DNA from: VBDM01 sp035280025
GTDB taxonomy: Bacteria > Pseudomonadota > Gammaproteobacteria > Burkholderiales > SG8-39
Direction of reading: 5' to 3'
NCBI GenBank assembly: GCA_035280025.1
Contig: DATEGT010000090.1
Location: 1 to 15,663, forward strand
Length of the DNA: 15,663 bases
In this document: positions 7,750-12,457 of the stretch, piece by piece
How positions within the stretch are numbered: the first letter of the stretch is position 1
Layout: each line of letters starts with the position of its first letter
The notes under the pieces: generated by a model
The model's input: the letters and a program-made list of their open reading frames with translations, nothing else
Database searches by the model: none
Told to the model about the DNA's origin: nothing
Translations under genes and position numbers: made by a program

Positions 7750-7887
7750 CTACTTCTTCTTGGCTTTCGGCCAGCCCTTAGCGGGCCGGGGCTTCTTCAA
7801 AGCCTTCCCTACCAAATCCTGCCAGCTACCCTTGAGCTTGAGCCGTTCGGGCTTGGGCCCGGTCCGCTTTTTCGGATCAATAGCCAT
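7750..7887 (-). CDS. Small basic protein (45 aa), transposon passenger
   Basis: The reverse strand has an ATG at 7887 and a TAG at 7750-7752, encoding MAIDPKKRTGPKPERLKLKG followed by SWQDLVGKALKKPRPAKGWP and KAKKK. The protein is strongly basic, rich in Lys and Pro, and ends in a Lys run. An AT-hook-like RTGPKPER and a central SWQDLVGKALKK helix suggest nucleic-acid contact (inference); I cannot name a family. It reads outwards towards the left end of the element, so its transcription could run into the CheY/fnr unit. It is divergent from the 141-aa gene with 65 bp between the starts. No clear Shine-Dalgarno precedes it. Coding potential is supported by in-frame codon use and a sensible composition, but short length keeps confidence moderate. 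Confidence 0.65.
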   Translation of the reverse strand: MAIDPKKRTGPKPERLKLKGSWQDLVGKALKKPRPAKGWPKAKKK

Positions 7888-7952
7888 TTCTGGACACTCT
7901 CGCCCACTCAAACGACTCACGGTCTGAGTTTTCTGTGTTATCCTTCTGTTCC

Positions 7953-8378
7953 ATGCATCCGGTGAAAGTCCAAGGCAAGCTCATTGAGTTCCCCTCGAAA
8001 GAGGATCGTGACGCATGGTTGCTTCGGTATCTCGCCTCTTCTGACTCCGATGCGCCCCGCAAAAAGCGCCCGAATGGTGGAAGTGATTCGTCAGCCAATC
8101 TATCCACCGCTCCGATGGTCGCTAGTTTCCTCCACGTCATAAAGGACGGCGGCGGTCGGGGGGTGGATACCTCAAGGATCATGAAGGCGGTCGGCATCAC
8201 CAGTCCGGTTGCCTTCGGAAACCGTGGGAAGAACATCAACAGGCTCCTGACCTCTCTCGGCTACGATCCGAAGGATGTCTATTCGAACGCACGAAATGAT
8301 AAGGGCGACCGCGAGTGGAAGCCCGGACCGAAAATTTCCCAAGCTCTGGAGGACGTGAACAAGATCGGCGAGATATAG
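7953..8378 (+). CDS. Transposon passenger protein of unknown function (141 aa)
   Basis: It begins MHPVKVQGKLIEFPSKEDRD. The amino part (about 1-30) looks like a strand-strand-helix, followed by a charged serine-rich linker (DSDAPRKKRPNGGSDSS). The part from about residue 50 (APMVASFLHVIKDGGGRGVD, then SRIMKAVGITSPVAFGNRG and NINRLLTSLGYDPKDVY) has the helix-turn-helix-wing look of a small DNA- or RNA-binding domain. That is only an impression; no family is recognised. An alternative GTG start at 7935 adds six residues. No Shine-Dalgarno is visible; TATCCT (7939-7944) could be a -10 for a nearly leaderless mRNA. The stop is followed directly by the palindrome ACAGTCGCGACTGT and a long stem-loop, then the tRNA-like gene on the same strand, so one transcript could hold all three. 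Confidence 0.7.
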   Translation: MHPVKVQGKLIEFPSKEDRDAWLLRYLASSDSDAPRKKRPNGGSDSSANLSTAPMVASFLHVIKDGGGRGVDTSRIMKAVGITSPVAFGNRGKNINRLLTSLGYDPKDVYSNARNDKGDREWKPGPKISQALEDVNKIGEI

Positions 8379-8386
8379 AACAGTCG

Positions 8387-8465
8387 CGACTGTCGTGGGG
8401 AAGGGGCGATGTGGGCGAGTATTCCGGTGCCCCCGGCTCCCACATCCCCCGCCACGTTACAGTTG
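8387..8465 (+). other. Long stem-loop (about 24 bp of pairing) upstream of the tRNA-like gene
   Basis: Three stacked stems fold back on each other. CGACTGT-CGTGG (8387-8398) pairs with CCACG-TT-ACAGTTG (8452-8465) with only a TT bulge and one G-U. GGGG (8403-8406) pairs with CCCC (8447-8450). GATGTGGG (8408-8415) pairs with CCCACATC (8439-8446). The apical loop contains a further CCGG/CCGG hairpin. The left foot overlaps the 14-bp palindrome ACAGTCGCGACTGT (8380-8393). There is no T-run, so it is not a standard terminator. It could be a structured RNA, a processing signal for the downstream tRNA-like gene, or a DNA cruciform. Confidence 0.7.
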
Positions 8466-8485
8466 CCTGATACAAACCACGCTTT

Positions 8486-8589
8486 GCGGGCGTGGTGAAA
8501 TTGGCATACACAGCGGCCCTGGAAGCCGCCGGGTTTAGGTGCTTACCGCCCTCGTAAATCCCATGCAGGTTCGAATCCTGTCGCCCGCA
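8486..8589 (+). tRNA. Class II (leucine-type) tRNA-like gene with odd anticodon loop, apparent anticodon TGG
   Basis: It is 104 nt long. The acceptor stem GCGGGCG/CGCCCGC is a perfect 7 bp. The D-arm GTG-AAATTGGCATA-CAC, the T-arm GCAGG-TTCGAAT-CCTGT and discriminator A73 (8589) closely follow bacterial tRNA-Leu. The anticodon stem GCGGC/GCCGC is perfect, but the loop is CCTGGAA. This gives anticodon TGG at 8520-8522 (a proline anticodon) and C instead of the near-universal T at position 33. The variable arm is very long, about 35 nt, with a 7-bp stem GGGTTTA/TAAATCC. CCA is not encoded (the gene is followed by CTCC). It lies inside the IS1595-type element, 17 bp from the convergent transposase stop. 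Body and A73 predict charging by leucyl-tRNA synthetase, since bacterial LeuRS does not depend on the anticodon. The alternatives are a decayed tRNA or a structural mimic with another role. Confidence 0.72.
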
Positions 8590-8605
8590 CTCCTGAAAGT
8601 ATACC

Positions 8606-9574
8606 TCAGCCATTTCCAACCTGCTGTTTGTACGTCAGGCGTTTGTTATTGGCCGCCTTGATAGCCGCGACGGTACGCTGACCGTCATCAAGCTCGCGAT
8701 GGTTGTGCCGGAACTCGAACTCGCTCAGATAGCGATGCAGATGCTTCTTGCTGACTGAGTGATAAATCCCGTCCAGCCCGCGACGGAGCATCCCGAAAAA
8801 CCCTTCCACGCTGTTCGTATGCACGTCGCCGCGCACATATTCGAAGATCGGCGAGGAGTGCCTGACGGATTCGTGCTTCCAACCGTCCTTTCCGAGACTG
8901 CGATAGCCAGCCCAATCATCGGTCAGGATGCGGGCAGACTTGTCCACGTTCGCGTTGATAACACCTTTCAGGCTCTTGGCCGTTACGTCCGCAACGATCC
9001 TTGGGCGAATCTTTCCACCACGCTCCTTCAGCCCCACTACAGCGGTCTTTTCTTTCCTGATAGTCAGTCGCGATCCTTGGATTCGGCGCGGTGCTCCCCC
9101 AATGTAAACCTCGTCAACCTCCACATCGCCCTTGAGTGGTTCTACGTCCTGCTCGTCCATTGCGAAGCGAATGCGATGGAGCATGAACAGGGAGGACTTG
9201 TAGGACAATCCGGTTTGCCGGTGTATTTCCAAGGCGCTAATCCCTTTCTTCGAAGTGGCCGAGCGCCAGAACGCGAAGCACCAATGCCGAAGGGGAATGC
9301 GACTGTCCTCGAATACGGTGCCGATGCGAACGGTGAACTGGTCCTTGCAACCATGGCAGCGCCAGCGGAAATTGGCTTGGCGCTCGCCGGTCTTGGCGTC
9401 CTTCATCTGGTACACATCCAGATCGCCACAACGGGGACATGCTGAATGATCGCCCCATCGTTGTGCTTCCATGAATTCCACTGCCTCCTTTTCATCTGAG
9501 CAAGCCTTTGGAAGCGCGTCGATGACTGGATCGCCCTTGGTCGAGCGGTTTTGCACTTTGGCTTTGGTGTCCAT
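8606..9574 (-). CDS. IS1595-family (ISXO2-like) transposase
   Basis: The 322-residue protein has an amino-terminal zinc ribbon (C46-PR-C49 and C73-HG-C76), a helix-turn-helix-like stretch (SALEIHRQTGLSYKSSLFML) and a DDE-type core: Asp154 in VEVDEVYIGG, Asp219/220 in LTDDWAGY, and Asn254 with Glu257 in HTNSVEGFFGMLRRG. This D-D-N arrangement with EGFFG is characteristic of the IS1595 family. Length is normal and the frame intact, so it is probably functional. I chose the ATG at 9574; the longer frame opens with TTG at 9616 and would cover the promoter. A promoter on this strand (-35 TTGACG 9605-9610, 17-bp spacer, -10 TATCTT 9582-9587) predicts a transcript start at about 9575, making the mRNA leaderless. 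That explains why no Shine-Dalgarno is seen. The gene is divergent from the two-gene cargo operon across an AT-rich 79-bp gap. Confidence 0.95.
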   Translation of the reverse strand: MDTKAKVQNRSTKGDPVIDALPKACSDEKEAVEFMEAQRWGDHSACPRCGDLDVYQMKDAKTGERQANFRWRCHGCKDQFTVRIGTVFEDSRIPLRHWCFAFWRSATSKKGISALEIHRQTGLSYKSSLFMLHRIRFAMDEQDVEPLKGDVEVDEVYIGGAPRRIQGSRLTIRKEKTAVVGLKERGGKIRPRIVADVTAKSLKGVINANVDKSARILTDDWAGYRSLGKDGWKHESVRHSSPIFEYVRGDVHTNSVEGFFGMLRRGLDGIYHSVSKKHLHRYLSEFEFRHNHRELDDGQRTVAAIKAANNKRLTYKQQVGNG

Positions 9575-9581
9575 AAGCAAT

Positions 9582-9610
9582 AAGATACTTGAGTAAAGTA
9601 TTTTCGTCAA
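9582..9610 (-). promoter_or_regulatory. Predicted sigma-70 promoter of the transposase
   Basis: On the reverse strand TTGACG (9605-9610) and TATCTT (9582-9587) are separated by exactly 17 bp. The predicted start is within a base or two of the ATG at 9574. The gap also contains GAGTAAA (9591-9597) and, further right, TTTACTC as an inverted pair that might serve as an operator; this last point is speculative. Confidence 0.6.
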
Positions 9611-9653
9611 GTACAATATTATTGTTTACTCTCATAGGCTTACGGAGAACGCG

Positions 9654-9968
9654 ATGAAGAACCCGTCTGAGCTTCAAACGAAGCTCAAGAAGGCTGATCC
9701 GATAGTCCGCGATTACGTTCGAGAATTGAAGAAGCGCAACGCGAAGTTGCAATCTCAGATTGTCAAACTGGAGGCGGACAAGGACGAGCGCGATGGCCGG
9801 ATCAAGGCGCTTGGACAACAATTGAAAGAAAAGAAGGTGGATCTTCACTATGGGATTGGCATAGCGCCAAGAAACGAAGATGAACTTATTGCACAACTCA
9901 AAGGATTCATTCCTCGCCTTATCGAAATAGCACCGAAGCTTGGGCTGAAAATCGAAGAGGCATCATGA
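9654..9968 (+). CDS. Coiled-coil transposon passenger protein (104 aa), first gene of a coupled pair
   Basis: It begins MKNPSELQTKLKKADPIVRD. Residues about 15-62 form a long charged helix with heptad-like hydrophobic spacing (YVRELKKRNAKLQSQIVKLE, then DERDGRIKALGQQLKEKK), a probable coiled coil. The carboxyl third (NEDELIAQLKGFIPRLIEIA) is again helical. There are no membrane segments. GGAG at 9644-9647 lies 6 bp before the ATG, a better ribosome site than those of the other cargo genes. The stop overlaps the ATG of the next gene (ATGA), so the two products are translationally coupled and may act together. The gene is divergent from the transposase. Family unknown. The arrangement of two roughly 100-residue overlapping genes recalls toxin-antitoxin pairs, but no toxin or antitoxin domain is recognised. 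Confidence 0.82.
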   Translation: MKNPSELQTKLKKADPIVRDYVRELKKRNAKLQSQIVKLEADKDERDGRIKALGQQLKEKKVDLHYGIGIAPRNEDELIAQLKGFIPRLIEIAPKLGLKIEEAS

Positions 9969-10282
9969 GAGCTTCCTATCTGTTCTGTGCTTTCTATTCG
10001 TCCGCCGCTCAATACAAAAGTACTTTGGCGGAGATAAATACGACCATCCGGCAGATATCGAAGGGGGACATGCACATCCTGATGCCGGGAACCGGCGGCC
10101 TTTGCATCGGATTCACCTCCGATCTACCAAGCAAGCAACTCTATGGCCGCCTCTCACGTTTTGGTGACGAACAGTTTTATTACGTCGTCGTCCAAGTCGC
10201 GGCCATGATTCAAGGAACCATGAGCGAACAATCTTTACAGTGGATTCAGGCTCGCTTTGGCCGCCCTCAAAAAGAAGACTGA
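9965..10282 (+). CDS. Transposon passenger protein of unknown function (105 aa), second gene of the coupled pair
   Basis: It begins MRASYLFCAFYSSAAQYKST. The predicted outline is alternating strands and helices: a first strand with a helix (LAEINTTIRQISKG), strands DMHILMPGTGGLCIGFTSD, a helix (SKQLYGRLSRFG), a strand rich in aromatic and branched residues (EQFYYVVVQVAAMIQG) and a last helix (SEQSLQWIQARFGRPQ). This suggests a small compact alpha/beta domain. No catalytic motif or known family is recognised. The ATG overlaps the stop of the coiled-coil gene by four bases. It ends 86 bp before the right terminal repeat; a small hairpin at 10296-10312 follows. Codon use is noticeably less GC-biased than in chromosomal genes outside the element. 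Confidence 0.8.
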   Translation: MRASYLFCAFYSSAAQYKSTLAEINTTIRQISKGDMHILMPGTGGLCIGFTSDLPSKQLYGRLSRFGDEQFYYVVVQVAAMIQGTMSEQSLQWIQARFGRPQKED

Positions 10283-10295
10283 GTAACAGCAGCTC

Positions 10296-10312
10296 GCAGG
10301 CAACAAGCCTGC
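10296..10312 (+). terminator. Possible terminator hairpin after the cargo operon
   Basis: GCAGGC-AACAA-GCCTGC is a perfect 6-bp stem with a 5-nt loop, 14 bp after the stop of the 105-aa gene. It lacks a T-run, so it may be only a weak or factor-dependent terminator or an mRNA-stabilising hairpin. The rest of 10313-10368 shows no gene. Confidence 0.4.
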
Positions 10313-10368
10313 TGAAAGGCCAGATAGAAAGCGTCCAGATCAGGAAACCCCTCCCCAAATCAACCCCC

Positions 10369-10390
10369 TTTAGCTAAGTACATACTGTCG
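10369..10390 (-). repeat. Right terminal inverted repeat
   Basis: It is the exact 22-bp reverse complement of the left end at 7679-7700 (reads TTTAGCTAAGTACATACTG then TCG). Confidence 0.95.
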
Positions 10391-10398
10391 GAATCGTC
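10391..10398. repeat. Target site duplication, right copy (GAATCGTC)
   Basis: Direct copy of 7671-7678, immediately outside the right terminal repeat. Confidence 0.88.
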
Positions 10399-10411
10399 CT
10401 ACCCCACCAAT

Positions 10412-10430
10412 GGGCTTCCGGGGGAATCCC
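10412..10430 (-). terminator. Hairpin downstream of the NarL-type regulator gene
   Basis: On the reverse strand GGGATTCC-CCC-GGAAGCCC forms an 8-position stem with one A/G mismatch, 8 bp after the stop at 10439. There is no T-run. It could end or slow transcription of the kinase/regulator operon before the transposon, but the evidence is weak. Confidence 0.3.
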
Positions 10431-10438
10431 GATGCGGA

Positions 10439-11092
10439 TCAGGTGCTTCCCGCGTCCGGGTCGTCGACCAGGCGGTGGTGGATGGCGTAGCGGATGAGCT
10501 CGGCGGGGTTGCTCATGCGCATCTTCTCCATGATTCGGGCCTTGTGGGTGCTGACGGTTTTCACCGACAGGTTGAGCTCCGCCGCGATGTCCGACACCGC
10601 CTTGCCGGACACGAGCTCGCGGAACACCTGGAACTCGCGATCCGAGAGCGCGGTGTGCGGCAGGCCCGCACCCTGCGGCATCGCGCCGAGGGCGAGCTCC
10701 TGCGCCACCGCCTCGGTGATGAAAGCGCCGCCGCCGGCGACCTTGCGGATCGCCGAGACGAGCTGCGCCGCTGCGCTGTCCTTGGTAAGGTAGCCGGCCG
10801 CCCCGGCGCGGATCGCTCGCACCGCATACTGCTGCTCCTGGTGCATGCTGAGCACCAGCACGCGCAACCTGGGCTTCTCGGCGTGCACCTGCTTGACGAG
10901 TTCGATTCCGCTTCGGCCCGGCATCGACATGTCGAGCAGCAGCACCTCGAAATCGAGCGCGCGCACGCGCTCGAGCACCTCGCGCCCGTTCTGCGCCTCG
11001 CCGACCACGGCCAGGTCCGCCGCCGCCGAAAGCAGCTGCTTCAGGCCTTCCCGGACGATGGTGTGGTCGTCGGCGATGACGATGCGGATCAT
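10439..11092 (-). CDS. NarL/FixJ-type response regulator (LuxR-family output)
   Basis: The protein has 217 residues. The receiver domain begins MIRIVIADDHTIVREGLKQL with acidic pair D8-D9, phospho-acceptor Asp54 (LLLDMSMPGRSG) and the conserved Lys in GYLTKDSA. After a linker the GerE/LuxR helix-turn-helix follows (LSDREFQVFRELVSGKAVSD, then IAAELNLSVKTVSTHKARIM). The ATG at 11092 overlaps the kinase stop as ATGA, so kinase and regulator are made together and are almost certainly cognate. The start is fixed by the MIRIVIADDH beginning typical of the family; the longer frame upstream is a shadow of the kinase gene. The target genes cannot be read from the sequence. The flanking fnr and hemN suggest a role in respiratory or redox adaptation, comparable in kind to NarL or related regulators, but this is inference from context. 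Confidence 0.94.
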   Translation of the reverse strand: MIRIVIADDHTIVREGLKQLLSAAADLAVVGEAQNGREVLERVRALDFEVLLLDMSMPGRSGIELVKQVHAEKPRLRVLVLSMHQEQQYAVRAIRAGAAGYLTKDSAAAQLVSAIRKVAGGGAFITEAVAQELALGAMPQGAGLPHTALSDREFQVFRELVSGKAVSDIAAELNLSVKTVSTHKARIMEKMRMSNPAELIRYAIHHRLVDDPDAGST

Positions 11093-12405
11093 GCTCTGGA
11101 AGCGTCCGGTTCGAGGGGGATCCGCACCGACACCGTCGTGCCCTGACCGGGCTCGCTCGCGACGCTCGTTTCCCCGCCCAGGAGCAACGTGCGCTCGCGC
11201 AAGCCGAGCAGGCCGAAGGTCTTGCGCGCGCGCGCCTCGGCCGGGCGGAATCCGCGCCCGTCGTCCCGGACGGTGAGCAGCAGGGTGCCGCCGGCGCGCT
11301 CGAGCGTGACCTCCACCCGGGTCGCCTTGGCGTGGCGTGCGACGTTGGTGAGCGATTCCTGGAGGATCCGGTACAGCGCGCTCGCGTGCGGCTCGGCGAG
11401 CTCGATGTCGGGAGGATGGATGTGCAGCGTGCAGGGGATGCCGGTGCGCTCGCTGAAGTTCTGCCCCAGCCATTCCGCCGCGGGGATCAGGCCGAGGTCG
11501 TCGAGCATCAGCGGCCGCAGGTCCGCGGATATGCGGCGCGTCGCGGCCACCGTCTCGTCGAGCTGGTTCTGCATGGCGTCGAGCTTCGCGAAAAGCGAAG
11601 GCAGGCCCGCGGGCAGGTTTCCGAGCAGCCACCCCACGTCCATCTTGAGCGCGGTCAGCGACTGGCCCAGCTCGTCGTGGATCTCGCGCGCGACGCGGCG
11701 CTGCTCCTGCTCCCTGATGCTGTGCGCGGCGGCCGAGAGCTCGCGGAGCTCCTCGCGCGATTTCCGCAGCGCTTCGTCCGCGCGGGCGCGCTCGGTCACG
11801 TCGCGCAGGATCACGGTGAGGATCTTCCCGCCGTGCTCGCCGTGCTGGGAGATCGAGGCCTCGATCGGGAACTCTTCTCCGTCCGCCCTCAATCCGAAAA
11901 GGACTCCCGGAGCGCCCATGCGCCGCGAGGTGGCGCCGGTACGGCCGAACTCCGCCACATGCGCCTGGTGCGCCCGCCGGAAGCGTTCCGGGACCAGCAT
12001 GTCGAGCGGGTGCCCGAGGACGGCGGCGCGCGGCCAGCCGAACATCCTCTCGGCGGCGGGGTTGTACAGGACGATGCGCTGGGACTCGTCGGTGGAAATC
12101 ACGGCGTCCATCGCCGAATCGACGATGTCGCCGACCCGCGCCCGGACGCTCTGCAGGGCGGCGTCCGAGGCCCGGCGCTCGCCCGTCTGGTGGTAGAACA
12201 GGACGATGGCGAGCAGCATGACCAGGGCGCCGAGAACCGTGGCTGCGGCGTACATCTCGTGCCGGTAGAAGCCGGACAGGCCGGCGACGAGAGCGGCCAG
12301 GACCGTGAAGACTCCGACGGCGAGCACCGCCCCGAATAGGGTCAGCGGATTGCCGGCCTCCGACCGGCCGTCGCTTTCGTGCACGCTGTCGTCGGGCGCT
12401 CTCAT
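11089..12405 (-). CDS. Membrane PAS-domain sensor histidine kinase (NarX/HisKA_3 type)
   Basis: The protein has 438 residues. Two membrane helices (about 20-45 and 53-70) enclose only a very short external loop (FYRHEM), so the signal is probably not read by a large periplasmic domain. A PAS domain follows (VGDIVDSAMDAVISTDESQR, then IVLYNPAAERMFGW), with ILTVILRDVTERARADEAL as its end. The HisKA_3 segment has phospho-acceptor His243 (REIHDELGQSLTAL), and the ATPase domain has N-box QESLTNVARHA, DDGRGF and GLLGLRER. I chose the ATG at 12405; the frame stays open to 12549 but would then run through the FNR box and hemN start. No Shine-Dalgarno is seen. The FNR palindrome (12411-12426) ends 5 bp upstream of this ATG, so bound FNR might block or alter transcription of this gene (inference). 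It overlaps the response-regulator gene by four bases. Confidence 0.92.
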   Translation of the reverse strand: MRAPDDSVHESDGRSEAGNPLTLFGAVLAVGVFTVLAALVAGLSGFYRHEMYAAATVLGALVMLLAIVLFYHQTGERRASDAALQSVRARVGDIVDSAMDAVISTDESQRIVLYNPAAERMFGWPRAAVLGHPLDMLVPERFRRAHQAHVAEFGRTGATSRRMGAPGVLFGLRADGEEFPIEASISQHGEHGGKILTVILRDVTERARADEALRKSREELRELSAAAHSIREQEQRRVAREIHDELGQSLTALKMDVGWLLGNLPAGLPSLFAKLDAMQNQLDETVAATRRISADLRPLMLDDLGLIPAAEWLGQNFSERTGIPCTLHIHPPDIELAEPHASALYRILQESLTNVARHAKATRVEVTLERAGGTLLLTVRDDGRGFRPAEARARKTFGLLGLRERTLLLGGETSVASEPGQGTTVSVRIPLEPDASRA

Positions 12406-12410
12406 TTGGG

Positions 12411-12426
12411 TTTGACCCACGTCAAA
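12411..12426 (+). promoter_or_regulatory. FNR/Anr-type operator of hemN, perfect palindrome
   Basis: TTTGAC-CCAC-GTCAAA is a perfect inverted repeat, the best of the three boxes in the window (core TTGAC-N4-GTCAA at 12412-12425, centre 12418.5). A -10-like CATAGT at 12447-12452 lies at the distance expected for a class II FNR promoter. The predicted transcript start (about 12458-12460) coincides with the hemN ATG. No -35 hexamer is needed in this promoter class. Confidence 0.87.
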
Positions 12427-12457
12427 CCGTTCCGCCGTGCCGGTTCCATAGTGGCAC

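Larger units (their letters stand above)
7679..10390. mobile_element. IS1595-family transposon with passenger genes and a tRNA-like gene (2712 bp)
   Basis: The element is bounded by perfect 22-bp inverted repeats (7679-7700 and 10369-10390) and an 8-bp direct duplication. It holds an IS1595-type DDE transposase (8606-9574, leftward) and cargo: a 45-aa basic ORF (leftward), a 141-aa ORF, a long stem-loop and a class II tRNA-like gene (all three rightward), and an ATGA-coupled two-gene operon (rightward). Its composition is clearly richer in A+T than the flanking GC-rich genes, most plainly around 9575-9660 and 9840-10280. IS1595-type elements are known to carry passenger genes sometimes. The insertion lies between a NarL-type regulator gene and a CheY/fnr pair without breaking a coding sequence. 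Perfect ends and an intact transposase frame point to a recent, possibly active insertion. Confidence 0.93.

Noticed and set aside
8518..8524. Reading the anticodon as GGA (serine) to keep T at position 33
   Set aside because: Shifting the loop by one base destroys the perfect 5-bp anticodon stem, and A73 is not the serine discriminator.
8530..8540. GTTTAGGTGCT in the variable arm as a relic of a tRNA-Leu(UAG) anticodon loop interrupted by an insertion
   Set aside because: The bases on either side (CCGGG and GCTTA) do not pair into an anticodon stem, whereas GCGGC/GCCGC around CCTGGAA pair perfectly.
8678..8691. CTGAC-CGTC-ATCAA as a fourth FNR box
   Set aside because: First half-site starts with C instead of T and the site lies within the transposase coding sequence, away from any start; taken as chance.
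7679..10390. CRISPR array or tandem repeats within the element
   Set aside because: Read through both strands; no regularly spaced repeats are present apart from the terminal inverted repeats.
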